Part shown: piece after piece, positions 21,939 through 33,511 of the stretch
Numbering within the stretch: the stretch's first letter is position 1
Layout of the letters: every line of letters starts with the position of its first letter
DNA from: Heterocephalus glaber
Lineage: Eukaryota > Chordata > Mammalia > Rodentia > Bathyergidae
Length of the DNA: 64,000 nucleotides
Assembly: GCF_000247695.1 (NCBI RefSeq)
Contig: NW_004624795.1
Coordinates: 4,501,961-4,565,960, forward strand
Reading direction: 5' to 3'
Notes under the pieces: generated by a model
Seen by the model: only the letters and a program-made list of their open reading frames with translations
What the model was told of the DNA's origin: nothing
Databases searched by the model: none
Program-made: the position numbers and the translations under genes

Positions 21939-22024
21939 TAATGCAAATGCAAAGCAAACAGAATGCCAGCAATACTAGGCGCTTCGGGAGCACTCCATAG
22001 AGGAGTCCTTTTTCCCCTAGAGAC

Positions 22025-22110
22025 ATCCATTCAACATGCAGGGAAACTGAGGCTCAGAGAGGACAGCTAATGGCTCATACGTTCCTAGCTGGGACAGTGA
22101 ATCTCATGGA
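22025..22110 (+). repeat. MIR remnant
   Basis: GGAAACTGAGGCTCAGAGAG followed by ACAGCTAATGG matches the MIR core in sense orientation. Confidence 0.65.
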
Positions 22111-22627
22111 AGATTTCAGAGGCCCTCACTTGTGCAACAGCTGCGCTCTCGGCTTGCCCTGCAACTTCCTGCTACCCTGGCTTTTCTTCCACACGGTTTT
22201 AGTACTTTTCTTTATGTGATTTGCCCCTTTCCTGGCTTCTTCCACTCCCTGCTCTCAGTGCAGGAGCCCTGGGGGAGGCGGTTCCTCAAGGCATCTGAGA
22301 ACAGCTGAGGGTCACCTGTCCCCCTGGGAGCGCCCCATTAACCCCAACGGGCTTGTCCCCCCAGCCCGAGGTCCCATTAGATTGCTTCTGTTCTGCTCAG
22401 AGCCATGTGACCAGGAGGGTCTGGTATTCCAGTGTTACCATGCTGGCAAGAACTTGGAATCCCATGGTAGATTTGGGGTTGGGGGAGAGCACAGAGGAAG
22501 ATGTGGGGTGAAAGAAGGCAGAGACACTGTCTAGGAATGCATGCAATTAAGGGACATTAACTGAACACTTAACTCTGTCCTGGGCACTGGGCTGGGTGCT
22601 CATGTAGCACAACTGGCGGTTCTCAAG

Positions 22628-22745
22628 CTTTTTTCGAGTTAGGGTCTGGCTATGTAGCCCAGGCTGGGCTTGAACTCACAGAGATCCTCCTGCCTCAGTC
22701 TCCTCAGTGCTGGGATTCCAGGCGTGCGCCACCACGCCCCTCTGG
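22628..22745 (-). repeat. B1 SINE
   Basis: Antisense B1: GGGTCTGGCTATGTAGCCCA to GCGTGCGCCACCACGCCCC. Confidence 0.9.
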
Positions 22746-23520
22746 GTTCACTAAGTCCATGGGGCTGGGACCCTGCACTTTAGCATTTCCCTGCCCCAGC
22801 TCAGTTTGTGACTCACTTTGAAAAGCCTGACGGGATAGCCTGAAATCTAAGGGCCGACTGAAGAAGAAAGCAGGATGAGGGTCTTAGGCTCGACTCCTAC
22901 AGTTTGTCTCCCCTCCAGAGCCTTGCAGGGTGAACCCCAGTGGGGAGAGGAGGTGGAGCCTCCAGCCCACACTCCCTAACCCAACTCAGGGGGCTCTTGG
23001 AGTCAGGGTCCAGGTGGAAGGGGAGGGGGCTGGAGTTTGCAGAAGTAGGGATGTGGAGCTGGAGGGAAAGGAGGGAGGCCGGCCCTCCCTGCCAGCCAGT
23101 GCCAGGGTTTGCTGCGGGGCTGCTGAGACACCTCCTCTCCCGGAAACTCCAGGCCAGACAGATAAACACAGATGGAGGGAGACTTGCTGCTTTATTTATG
23201 GGCCTGGTGGCAGGCCCTCTCCTGTCTCAGTCACTAATCTACGGGGCGGAAGAGACATCCTACCCCCTCCCTCCCGCCTAAGACTGGGGCTCAGCCAGGC
23301 TCCAGGCCTCCAGGGCAGGCGCGGCCCAAAGAGCAGCTCCCAAGGGCTGGGAGAGGGCGTCTGGGGGCCCCAGAGACCCTGAGAGGCCCCCAGACTGCCC
23401 CATGGTTCCTGGGCCATCAGGAAGCTTGGCTCTGCCCCGAGGAGGCTCACCCCATGTGCACGTCTGCGGACGGGCAGGAGAGGACACTTGTGTGCCACCT
23501 CAGGGGCCCTCTGGCCTTTG
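22746..23520. other. Intergenic unique DNA
   Basis: No gene recognised. About 23155-23250 contains CAGATAAACACAGATGG and CTGCTTTATTTATGGGCCTG, a GATA/forkhead/HOX-like motif group in non-repeat DNA. Confidence 0.35.
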
Positions 23521-23527
23521 TTTGGCC

Positions 23528-23655
23528 TTGTGTTTTTTGTTTTTGAGATGGGGTCTCCCTATGTAGCTCAGCCTGGCCTCAAACTCACTGCAATCCTCCT
23601 GCCTCAGCCTCCCAAGTGCTGGGATGACAGGCATGCACCACCAGGCCTGACTCCT
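23528..23655 (-). repeat. B1 SINE
   Basis: Antisense B1: TTTTTGAGATGGGGTCTCCC to GCATGCACCACCAGGCCTG. Confidence 0.9.
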
Positions 23656-24790
23656 GCTTATGATTTTTGATTTATTTATTTTATCCTTATGAAAGAGAAG
23701 TTGGGCCGTTTAAGTGCCTCAGCTTGGAGAGCCCTTGAGACGGGCTGGGCCGGCCCTGGCCCCGGGCTCTCCAGAGCAGGGGTTCACTGGGACTCACTGC
23801 CACTCCTGAGGCGATGGGCCAGGCACACTTCCTTCTATCTCACACCCTCCTTAGCACCAGGTAAGGGTGTTCTGGGGACCCCTGTCAATTCTCCCCACTG
23901 CCCCAGGTGGCCGGGAAGGGCTCTCCTGCCTTTCGGGCTCTTTCTGGCCCCCACGTGCCCGTCTACAGAGGCCCTGGTCGCTGCTGTCTTGATTATCCTT
24001 GTTGAGCCAGCATCGCTGGGTGGGGAAGGAGACACAATCAGCCTGGGGTCAGAGGTCAGAGGGCACCCAGAGGGCAGGAACGGAGGAGGTCAGGGAAGGG
24101 GCAGATCTGTACCTGTCGGTGGCTTTGAGGCTGGACACTTGGAGCCTTTAAGAGATTCCCGGAGATCCGGGGATTTGGCCCTGTGGGATCAGACAGCCTG
24201 GCTCCCTGAGTCACTGTGGCCAGACCCAGACGGGGACTTGCGCACCTCACCTCTCTCTTTTCCACCGAAACAACTTTGGGTCACCCATGGGCCCGGGGGG
24301 AGCTCATCAACCCCCATCCGCCTCCCACGTGTGGGCACCCGGCCTGGCACACACTGCCAAGCCTGGGGACGGGGTGGCTTGGGACCTCTGCTCCGAGGAG
24401 GGAGTAGGCACAGTGTCAGGGTGTGTGGGGTTTAGCAGCCTCTCCCTGCTGCATCTGCTGCCAATAGCTCACCAGTCCGCCTGGCGCTCTCCGATACTGC
24501 CAGCCCCTCCAGCTCTGCCCGGGAGTCCTTTCCTCGCTGTCTGCCCCGCCGTCCCTGCCCGTGAAGCAGGGACCTGTCCATCTTCCCCTGTGGACCAGAC
24601 CCTTGTGGTCAGGAACCCGCCTCCCCCTGGTCCCCAAGGGTCTGCTGGGGACCAGCTCTGAGGACAAGGACAGGAGGGGGCAGGGAGGCACATTCCCATC
24701 TCCACTCAGGCGACACCTCACAAGCAGAGCCAGCTCCTCAAAGGTACGCTGGGAGCCGCCACCTGAAACTGCCTGGTGGTCACCTGGTTT
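23656..24790. other. Intergenic DNA, GC-rich, no gene seen
   Basis: Open frames overlap on both strands and have no recognised family. No RNA gene or repeat is supported. Confidence 0.4.
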
Positions 24791-24897
24791 TTCCTTTTTT
24801 ATTCCCTCCACCTCCTCCTCCTGCTGCTGCTGCTGTTCTCTTCCTCCTCTTCCTTCTTCCTTTTCTTCTCCCTCTTCCTCCTCTTCCTTGTTCTTAT
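24791..24897. repeat. Polypyrimidine tract
   Basis: About 100 bases of C/T only, apart from a short (CTG)n interruption, made of CTCCTC and CTTCCT units. Confidence 0.85.
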
Positions 24898-24940
24898 GAC
24901 TTTAAATTTTATTCCTGCTTCTAATTTAAAAATTACAATT

Positions 24941-25028
24941 GGGGCCGGGGATTTAGCTCAGTGGTTCCCTTGCCTGTCTCGAAAGTGCAAGGTCCTGAGT
25001 TCGATCTCTGGTACCAAAAAAAAAAAAA
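24941..25028 (+). repeat. ID SINE with target-site duplication
   Basis: GGCCGGGGATTTAGCTCAGT to GAGTTCGATCTCTGGTACC plus poly-A. AAATTACAATTG flanks both ends. Confidence 0.94.
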
Positions 25029-25149
25029 TTACAATTGTAGGGTGGAGGAAGAGGGGAATGGGAATGGAAAAAGAATTAAGATACTAATTCTCCAACTCCT
25101 CATAATGAATGGAATCTTTATGTACTACAAATGTGGATTTTTTTGTTTT

Positions 25150-25245
25150 TGGGGGGCTTTTTTTTTTGGTACTGGGGATAGAACTCGGGTCCTTGCACTT
25201 GTGAAACTGGGCTGGAACCACTGAGCTAAATCCCCAGCCCCAATA
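25150..25245 (-). repeat. ID SINE
   Basis: Antisense: TTTTGGTACTGGGGATAGAA to ACCACTGAGCTAAATCCCCA. Confidence 0.93.
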
Positions 25246-25257
25246 AAAAAGTATTTT

Positions 25258-25340
25258 AAAGGCCAGAGATTTAGCTCTGTCGCGCTGTGCCTGCCTCGAA
25301 AGCCCAAGGTCCTGAGTTTGATCCCCAGTGCCAAAAATTT
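25258..25340 (+). repeat. ID SINE
   Basis: GGCCAGAGATTTAGCTCTGT to GAGTTTGATCCCCAGTGCC. It sits head-to-head with the preceding antisense copy, about 15 bases apart. Confidence 0.9.
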
Positions 25341-25354
25341 TTAAATTACAGTCA

Positions 25355-25475
25355 TAAGCTGGCATGGTATACACCTGTAATCCCAGCACTCAGGAGACTG
25401 AGGCAGGAGGGTTGCTGTGAGTTCGAGGCCAGCCTGGACTGCACAGCCAGACCCATTCTATCCCCCCAAACTGCA
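25355..25475 (+). repeat. B1 SINE
   Basis: AAGCTGGCATGGTATACACC, TCCCAGCACTCAGGAGACTG, GTTCGAGGCCAGCCTGGACT. Confidence 0.9.
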
Positions 25476-25494
25476 ATCATATATATGTAGCAGT

Positions 25495-25587
25495 CGGCCT
25501 GGGGATTTAGCTCAGTGGTTTTGCCGCCTGCTGCGCAAGCACAAGGACCCGAGTTCAATCTCCAGTACCAAAAAAAAAAAAAAAAGA
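25495..25587 (+). repeat. ID SINE with target-site duplication
   Basis: GGCCTGGGGATTTAGCTCAG to GAGTTCAATCTCCAGTACC plus a long A tail. ATATATATGTAGCAGT flanks both sides (16 bases). Confidence 0.95.
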
Positions 25588-26059
25588 ATATATATGTAGC
25601 AGTGGAGGTGACTACTGCGTAGAAGCTGAGAAGATGCTCGAGTGACTCCCCCAAGCTTTCCCCAGAGCAAGGGTTCTGCCCTCCTCCCCCATCCCACTCC
25701 CTTCACCCTTGGAGGCCAAGATGGGTGTACACGTGCGTGTGCCTGTCTGTCTTTCCCACCTTTTAAAAACCTCATGGCACTCGGCACTCCCTGCTCCTCC
25801 CCTCACCTGCCCAGCCTGCCGAGGCCCTGGCTGCCTGCCGAGTGTGGACTGCTCTGTCCCACCCAGGGTCCTTATTCGGGGCAGGCTGGGTGGGGTGGCA
25901 GTGCCTCTTCCTCCCAGCAGCCGCCACCCCTGCTACCTGCACCCCCAAACCAGGAGAAGCAGTATCGGTGTGGGAAGCAGCTGCAGGTCACCCTGAAACC
26001 GAGGTGTGACTGCCTAGGACAGGGGAGGTGGGAGTGTGCTCACACTGGGTGCTGGGTTT

Positions 26060-26680
26060 TGTTTGCTTTGGTTTTTTTCCAGTCCTGGGGATTGGACCCA
26101 GGGGGTTTGCACTGAGATACAACCTCAGCCTTTTTTTGTTTGTACGTTTGCTTTGTTTTGGCTTTTTTGATTTTTTTTTTGGTATAAGGGATCGAACTCG
26201 GGACCTTGCGCTTGTGAGGCAGCTGGTGGAACCACTGAGCTAATCCCTGGCCCTGTTTTTTCTTTTGTTTTTGAGACAGGGTCTCACTGTGCAGTTCAAG
26301 CTGCCCTTGAACTCACTATGTCGCTCAGGCTGGCCACACACTCTAGTGATTCTCCTGCCTCAGCCTCCCAAGTGCTGGGATGACAGGCATGTGTCACCAT
26401 TCATAGGTCCAGCCCTTTTTAAATTATTTATTTATTTATTAATTTAAATTTTTTTTTTTTTTTTTTTTGGTACTGGGGATCGAATTTAGGTCCTTGTGCT
26501 TACGCAGCAGGCAACAAAACCACTGAGCTAAACCCCCGGCCCTTTTTTTTTTTTTAATTTTGAGACAGAGTTCCATTACTTCACTAAATTGCCCAGACTA
26601 GGCTTGAACCTGGATCCTCCTGCCTCAGCCTCCCAGACTGCCTGTATCACAGATGTACACCACCGTGCCTGGTTTAAGTA
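26060..26680 (-). repeat. Cluster of five antisense SINEs
   Basis: All on the reverse strand, nearly back to back: an ID remnant (about 26070-26131), an ID (26168-26255), a B1 with internal duplication (26258-26410), an ID (26440-26543) and a B1 (26544-26675). Long T runs separate the units because each element's A tail became an insertion target for the next. Confidence 0.88.
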
Positions 26681-27110
26681 TTATCAGTTAACACCAGTAC
26701 TTGTCCATCCCATGGGATGTGGAGGGGGCCTGGCCACTGCGCCCCACTTCCATCCACCTCTGCAGCTCACCCAGGCTCTCAGACCTCAGTTTTCCTTTCT
26801 CTGCAGCCCCATGGGCAAACAGCAGTCTGTGTCTCAGCCACTGCACAAGGACGGGGAAGGCAAGAAGAATGAGAAGACGAACCTGAGGCCTCCAGCACGC
26901 AGCCTGCCCGCACCTCCCCTACCTGGGCCCTTCTGCAGCCAGCGTCACGCCCTGCTTGCTTTGCCTTCCTGGCCCCTCGACTCCTGGAGGTGATTTGGAA
27001 TCCACAGTCTGGGGGGGACCACAGCATCTGCCGCCTGCGCCCAGATCCCCCCAACCTGCTGGATGGGCATCACCCTGGAACAGGGCCCACGAGATCCCTC
27101 CCTCCCAGGC
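26681..27110. other. Intergenic unique DNA
   Basis: No gene or repeat supported. Confidence 0.35.
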
Positions 27111-27246
27111 CTGTTTGTTTGTTTTTTGAGACAGGCTTTCACTGTGTAGCCCAGGATGTCCCTGAGCTCCCAGTGATCCTCCTGCCTCAGCCTCCTGAGT
27201 GCTGATCCTGAGTGCTGGGATCACGGGCTTGGACCACACCCAGCTG
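27111..27246 (-). repeat. B1 SINE
   Basis: Antisense B1. It carries a short local duplication, CCTGAGTGCTGATCCTGAGTGCTG at about 27193-27216. Confidence 0.88.
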
Positions 27247-28678
27247 GCCGGCCACACTCAGTCTCCAGGAGAAGCCCAGGGATGTGTCCTCATCCTGCGT
27301 TTTACAGAGGAGGTGGGGACTTTTACCCCGGCTAGTTGGGGTTGCTTCTCAACCAGAGTGCAGCCCCTTGGGCCAAAGCCACAGTCACTGTGCATGGACA
27401 GCAGTGACCCTCAGGGACAGAGCTCTCTCGGGCAGACACCGGCTCAAGGGGCCTCCAGTCTGAGGAGGAGGCTGGACCACTTTCCCCGGGGAGATGCTGG
27501 TCTGAGAGTCAGATGCCTCTGAGAAGCAGCCATTCCCTGGCTCCTGGTGGCCCCCAAAGCTCCATAAACACACGGGTCTTGCTGCCCCCCGGCCTGTCCT
27601 TGGCCTCGACAGAGATGGTTGCTCTGCCTGAACGGATACACAGACGCCCAGCCCCGTGACCCCCAGGCCTGGCTGTCGTCCCCGCAGGGAAGTCCTGGCG
27701 GCCGGAAGCAGGGCCTCCGCGGGAAGCGTCCTGGAAATCCATCCTGTCCCACTTCCTCTTCTTCCTCCCAGCCAAACTGGAGGATTATGACAGCGTGGGC
27801 AATAAAAAGTGCCTAATTGGTTGTTGTCCAGCAGGGCCTGCTCCCTGTTTCCCTGGGGGTGGGAAACCGGCTGAGTCGGTTTCACTTTCGCCATTCCCCA
27901 GTTCCCAGCGCTGGCTGGGCGCTAGCGGAAGCCTGGCACCCGTGGGAGGTGGGAACCAGCCCAGGCAGCCTCGGGGTGGGCGCCAGGGCAGAAGGCGGCT
28001 TCCCCCGACGCCCAGGGAGGTGGCAGGAGGCGGGGGCAGGCCGAGGTGACCAGGAATCCTGACGCCTGTGGCCAGTGCTGTCGCCCATGTGTGGCCCCGA
28101 TGGCCAAGCTGCCTCCCGGAAGCGAGGCTCATGGAGCTGCAGTAGCAGAGGCTGGGAGGATGGAACGAGATGAGCGTGAAATCCCGCAGCGGCCACGCAG
28201 TCCACTGGCATCTCTGGCCCTGGCAGTGGGTCAGCGGAGACGGGCTGTGGTCAGCCGCACCTGCACACGGCCGGGATGGGGGAGAGTACTTCCGGGTCAG
28301 GACCTCGGGCTTCCTGTTGTCCTCTCCCGTGGCCCGGTGGGCGGGTGGGAACCAGTGCAGGGTGTTCTGTGCCCTCGCTCCAGCCCGCCTTCCCACCTTG
28401 CCTCTCACAGCAGGAAGGGCAGAGCCGGGCAGGAGTTCTGCACTTTCCCGGAACCTTCCTGCCGCCTCCGCCCGGGCCACAGCAGCTGAGCTGCCAGGCA
28501 GATGGCTCCGCCCTCTGGGGATGCCCTGCTCCCCTTGCAGCCTTCGCCCCCGTGCAATTCCACCCCTCCCCTGCCCGCCATGGCCCTGAGACACCTGCCA
28601 CTGACCCCTTCTCCATGCCCGAGATTCGGGTAAGGGCCCTGGCTTCCCCGTCAGAAGGGGAAGTTAAGACGTGTTTCA
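27247..28678. other. Intergenic GC-rich DNA with a possible conserved core
   Basis: No gene recognised despite long frames on both strands. At 27785-27835 a small AT-richer block holds GGGCAATAAAAAGTGCCTAA directly followed by TTGGTTGTTGTCC, with HOX-like and CCAAT cores. Confidence 0.35.
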
Positions 28679-28805
28679 CTGGCTGGCTGTAGTGGCGCAC
28701 ACCTGTCATCCCACCACTCAGGAGGCTGAGGCAGGAGGATTGCTATGAGTCTGAGGCCAGCCTGGGCCACACAGTGAGACTCTGTCGCAAACAAACAAAA
28801 CATTA
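28679..28805 (+). repeat. B1 SINE
   Basis: GGCTGTAGTGGCGCACACCT to CACACAGTGAGACTCTGTCG and an (AAAC)n tail. Confidence 0.92.
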
Positions 28806-30390
28806 AAAAATGTGTTCCCCACAGAATCCGCTGGACCATGTGAGTCATCAGTGACCCTCTGGGCCTCACCCACTGGTACCCCCATTTCTCACTCCCTGGG
28901 TTCCCTGTTTTGCTCCAGGAAAGCATCAGTCATTGGGCTGCCTGCCACCTCTGACTGCCCCTGGGGGCTTGGCACACGGACAGCCACCTGTCTCAGGAGG
29001 CACAGGTGGAAGTTGACAGGTAGTGAGGACCACAGCCTTGGACCCACAGAGCCTCCCCAGGGCCGGAAGCTGGAACCCAGGGTCCCCACCCCGCCAGGTG
29101 GCACCAGACGTGGGCAGAGGCAGCCCCTGCCAGGCTGGTGTCCCTCTCAGAAGCCTCTGGCTTCCTGTCCTTGCCACCGCCCTGTGTGTGTGGGGGGGTG
29201 ATCCGTGCAGGTGGGGGCGTCGTGGGAGGGACTAGGGGCTCGAAGATGGATGGGCTGGACTTTTACAGGCCGGGGAGAGGGCGGGGCAGGAGCCGCACAG
29301 CCTGGTGGAGGCGAAGCACAAATGCGTAAAACCTCCCGACATAAAAGTAGCGGACCCCCCACCCCCCACCCCGCCTGTGGGTGGTGAGAGATTTACTACT
29401 GGCTCTTGCACAAAGCCTGCAGGGACACCTCAGCCAGCACAACTCCCCAGTGAGCCCTTCACCTTTCTCCTCTAGGAAAGAAATTACTCATCAATGGAAC
29501 AGGTTGGAGCTGCCAGCTTGATGGTTATCGCTGTGGGATCCCGCCCTGCCCCATGGAGACAGGGGCTTCCCGCTTCCTCCTCCATCTCCCACCTCAGGGA
29601 GAGGAGGAGGCAGAGGGGCAACTCCCTCCCCTGCAGCTCAAGGGGGGGCACTTGCTTCCTGCAGTGGGGACAGGTGTGGGGGGGCTCCTTTTTCAGACAA
29701 GATCTTTCTAAGTCATGAAATTGCCCATGCTGGGCTCAAACTTTCGATCCTCCCGCCTCAGCGTCCCATATTTAGGAAATACTTTGGGAGTGTATATGTG
29801 GGGTATCCCTCTTACCTGAGGGGAGACAGAGATGGCAAAAGGAGGACATGGAGACACAGGAAGTCCCCATGAGTGGAAAGGCCGAGGTGGGACCCTGACG
29901 AATAGAAGGTGCCCAACCCAGCCTCTTACCCACAGCTCTTGTCCAACCAAACTCGTCTGTCAGTTTCTTCCTGATCAGACCGGACTCCTTCCCAACCCTG
30001 GAAAGACTGTGCCCACAGGGGAAGCCCAAGTCCCCTGTCCTCCATTTGGATACAGAAGCCCTGGACCTCAGGGAAGTGGCAGCGGGCTGCATGGGAACCA
30101 CTTAAAAGGGTCCCTGAGATCGGGTGAGGCCCAAGCGGGCAGGGCCCTGTGGCCAACGATGGTGATGCTGTGCACTCAGGCCAGGCCTGAGCCTCCCCCG
30201 CTGCAGCCACCCGAGAGGGCGCGGCTGGCACAGAGCCACCTGAGTAATGTCTCAGGTGCCCAGCCAAGTGGGCACAGGCTTGCCCACCGCCAGGCCCCAC
30301 CCTGCATGGTCAGTAACCCTGTCCAGCGATGGGCCAGGGTGGTACGGGGACAGTGGGGACAGGAGAGAGGGTCATGGCAGGAATGGAAGG
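28806..30390. other. Intergenic DNA with a decayed B1 fragment
   Basis: No gene recognised. About 29688-29770 is a diverged antisense B1 (CAGACAAGATCTTTCTAAGT to CCTCCCGCCTCAGCGTCCC). Confidence 0.4.
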
Positions 30391-30393
30391 AGC

Positions 30394-30431
30394 CGGAGGA
30401 GGAGGAGGAGGAGGAGGAGGAGGAGGAGGAA
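30394..30431. repeat. (GGA)n microsatellite
   Basis: About 12 uninterrupted GGA units in a purine-rich tract. Confidence 0.95.
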
Positions 30432-30849
30432 GGCAAGGGAGGGAGAAGGCTTCGCTCTGGTGGCCCCAGCTCCCACCGCCAGCTCTGACTCCAGGGCTGG
30501 TCAGGACCTGCCTGCAGCCTGCCCTTCTTGCCGGCAGCCCAGGGAAAATTACTCTCCTGCTGCTGCTTTTTATTTTTTGAAGCCAGATCAAAGGTGGGAC
30601 CCAGCTGGGAGCCCTAGTAAAATCCCAGCCATGTGGAGCCTGGGAGTTTCAGAGGTGAAACCGGGAGCTGGGGGAGGGCTGGCCAGGGGTCAGAGGCCCA
30701 GAGCGTGGCAACAAGTGGCAGGGTGGCCTGAAGGCTCCGGTCAGGCCTGTGGCCTCTTCGGTGGGCACTGCTGTCCCTGACACAGGGAGACACCTGTGAG
30801 CTCCCCAGCTCCGATGTCCAAACCAACTGGAAGAGTCTTTCCAGGCCAG

Positions 30850-30940
30850 CATTTTTTTTTTTTTTGTGGCATGGGGATCGAACTCAGGACCTTGAGCTTG
30901 CAAGGCAGGCCTGGTGCCACTGAGCTAAATCCCCAGCCCT
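30850..30940 (-). repeat. ID SINE with target-site duplication
   Basis: Antisense ID. AGGCCAGCATT flanks both ends. Confidence 0.93.
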
Positions 30941-31019
30941 AGGCCAGCATTCTTAACAGAAACCAAATGCTGTTTGGTTTCACTGTCCCCTTTGGTCACC
31001 TGCTCCAGTGCCATACTTT

Positions 31020-31142
31020 TTACTTTGGTTTTCTGACACAGGGTCTTGATATGTAGTCCACACAGGCTAGAACACTCTGCAATCCTCCTGCCTCAGCCTC
31101 CTGAATGCTGGGATTATAGGCTGCACCACCACGCCTGGCAGC
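31020..31142 (-). repeat. B1 SINE
   Basis: Antisense B1: TTTTCTGACACAGGGTCTTG to GCTGCACCACCACGCCTGGC. Confidence 0.88.
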
Positions 31143-31253
31143 ACATGACTTTTCTTGCTAGGTGTTACCCTTGCCATCTCCAATACTGTGGCACCAGAGA
31201 GGTTAGTAGGGCTTTCGGGGGGAACAGGTGGCTGGCACCAGAACGGTATATCC

Positions 31254-31383
31254 TAGCTGCGTGTGGTGGTGCACACCTGTCACCCCAGCACTCAGGAGGC
31301 TGAGGTAGGGTTGTCACAAGTTCAAGGCCAGCCTGGGCTACATAGTAAGACCTTGCCTCAAAAAAAAAACAAAAAAAAAACCC
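31254..31383 (+). repeat. B1 SINE
   Basis: AGCTGCGTGTGGTGGTGCAC to CATAGTAAGACCTTGCCTCA and poly-A. Confidence 0.92.
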
Positions 31384-31504
31384 AAAGGCATATCCTTGTG
31401 GCACCGTAAGGTCCTGGCTGAGATGCAGGCCAGGCAGCCTTGGGGGTGCCATGAGCACCTGGACTTAGGGGACTGGAGGGACACAGTGCCAGCCTACTCA
31501 TTCT

Positions 31505-31720
31505 GCTGTCGCTGGTGCACTGTGTGACCTCAGCCAACTCCCTGTCACAGAGCCTGGGTCTCCCCTGGCCATAAAACATGGGGTTAATTGTCCCCCCTAG
31601 GGAGGTGGGAGAGTTAATTGGGCCATGGCTCTGAAGAGGTGATCTATAAATACAAGGCATCATTAGAGGGTAGTTCACAGCCCTTCTGGGGCCCCCATGT
31701 TGTTATTAATGCAATCACTG
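31505..31720 (-). repeat. MIR SINE (ancient)
   Basis: GTGTGACCTCAGCCAACTCC, GCCATAAAACATGGGGTTAA and TATAAATACAAGGCATCATT follow the reverse-complement MIR order. The tail end (TTATTAATGCAATCACTGTT) is AT-rich. Confidence 0.55.
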
Positions 31721-31944
31721 TTATTGTTCCCCCTCACCCACTGCCCCCACTTCCCGAGTCTGTCAGCTGGGCCCTACTCTAGGGCCTCATTGGCCTCTGT
31801 GACGGCACAGGCTTTACCCTCCGGGGCTGAGGCCACCCTCCGAGGGCTGGTGTCCAACCAGGTGTGGCTTTGAAAGAATTCAGGGCCTAGAAGGGAGAGA
31901 GAGCCATGGAGAGGGGCCGAGCCTGCCTTTGTCCCTAAGTATGA

Positions 31945-32042
31945 TTCCAGTAGTCCAGGCTGGCCTTGAACTCGGTGATCCTCCTGCCTCAGCTTCCTGA
32001 GTGCTGGGATGACAGGCGTGCACCTCCACGCCCAGCCACTGT
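31945..32042 (-). repeat. B1 SINE, truncated
   Basis: AGTCCAGGCTGGCCTTGAAC to GCACCTCCACGCCCAGCC. Confidence 0.9.
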
Positions 32043-32198
32043 GGGAAGCCTGACTCCAAGGAGCAGAGTGGACAGCCTTGTGGAGCTGCGTCTGGGTTGG
32101 CAGAGGGTGGAGAGGGACAGAGCACAGCAGGGCCCCAGTCCCGACCCGTGAGAGTCTCCCGGTGTTGAACACCGGGCCGCGCTCTGGGAATGCTGTGG

Positions 32199-32212
32199 GC
32201 GCCCCCTGGCGG
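32199..32212 (-). promoter_or_regulatory. CTCF-like motif, reverse orientation
   Basis: GCGCCCCCTGGCGG fits the reverse complement of the CTCF core (CCASNAGGGGGCGC) and lies in unique sequence about 4.2 kb upstream of the SP2 promoter. Occupancy is not shown. Confidence 0.55.
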
Positions 32213-32757
32213 TGACACGCGAAAGCAGGGGGCCGGGATCCAGATTCAGCCCTAATGGCTCCACCCCTGGTCTCTGTCCTTCCTTGCCAGGCCCCGAAGA
32301 CCCCAGCCCCGGCCAGAACCAGAAAAGGAGGAGGGAGAACCCTGCAGAACGTCCTTGCCAGAAGGTTCTGTGGCAGTTGGTGGCGGCCACTGGCCTGGGC
32401 AAAGCAGTGGGCACAGGAAAGGAGCAGGGTGCGGTCAGGCCCGGCCCGCCGGGCAGGGCAGGCAGGGGGCAGGGGATCACGGTCCCAGCTTCTGCCACTT
32501 CTCATGGCTCAGACGCCTGGGGCAGCCTGGGTCACTGAGATCCCAGGAGGCAAGCAAAAGTGACGCCTGCACCCTGGGTCTGTGTCCCTGGGATCCTTCT
32601 CAAGCCTGCGCAGGAGAGGACAGGGATGGCTTGGAAAGTCTTCCCTGGAGGCAGAGGGAACAGGCGTCCAAACAAAAGACCAGACCGCAGGAGTGAAGGG
32701 GAGACGCAGAGGCTCCTGGGAAATCCTTAAGCCAAAGAAGCCATCTTTGGAGGGCTC

Positions 32758-32858
32758 AGGTGGCTGGGCATGGGGGCACACGCCTGTGATCCCAGCACTC
32801 AGGATGCTGAGGCAGGAGGATCGAGGCGAGTTCGAGGCCAGCCTTAAGAGGTAGACAC
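32758..32858 (+). repeat. B1 SINE, truncated
   Basis: TGGCTGGGCATGGGGGCACA to GTTCGAGGCCAGCCTTAAGA. Confidence 0.88.
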
Positions 32859-33011
32859 GGAAGAAGTGAAGTGGTGGTGGAGGGAGCTGGCCCTGAAAGA
32901 GAAGGGGTAACAGAAATATTAAAAGGACACTCACTCAGACAACAAACATTTACTGTGCACCCACTACCATCAGACAGTGTGCTGGGAATGGAAGGTGCAA
33001 GGGTGGAGAAG

Positions 33012-33185
33012 GCAAACCTGGGAGTGGTGGTGCACATTTGTAATCCCAGCTACCTGGGAAGACGAGGCAGGAGGATCTCAAGTCTGAAGCCAGTTTGGGC
33101 AACTCAGTGAGAAGGTGTCTCAAAATAAAAAGAGCTGGGGACATAGCTCAGAGGTAAAGTACTCACCTAGTACTTTTTAGTGGTG
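33012..33185 (+). repeat. B1/ID composite SINE
   Basis: B1 (GGAGTGGTGGTGCACATTTG to GTCTCAAAATAAA) followed by ID (AGCTGGGGACATAGCTCAGA). Confidence 0.85.
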
Positions 33186-33511
33186 GAGGATGAGTCAAGC
33201 TGCAGGTTAGAAATGGGGAGAAAGTGACAGCTGGAAGAGGAGGAGCCCGATGCATCGAGGGCCCTGGAGGAAGATGGCAGAAGCAGCTGCTGGAAGCGCA
33301 CAGGCTTCTGGCTGTGGTGAGCCAGAACAGGAAGACCATGGCAGGTAGGGTGGGGTGGGACACCAGGAAGGGGCGGGGCTGGGAAAGCAGTAGGCCAGGG
33401 TGTCGGGCAACTCAGAGCCTGTCCCCGATGGCCTTTTTCATTGGACGCCTGGCTTCCCCCGGGGACTCCCTTCCTGGGATGGGACAAAGACTTCCAAATG
33501 TGTTGAAAGCC

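Noticed and set aside
31600..31720. Possible conserved enhancer (TTATTAATGCAATC)
   Set aside because: The order of motifs fits an antisense MIR element, so AT-richness has a simpler explanation.
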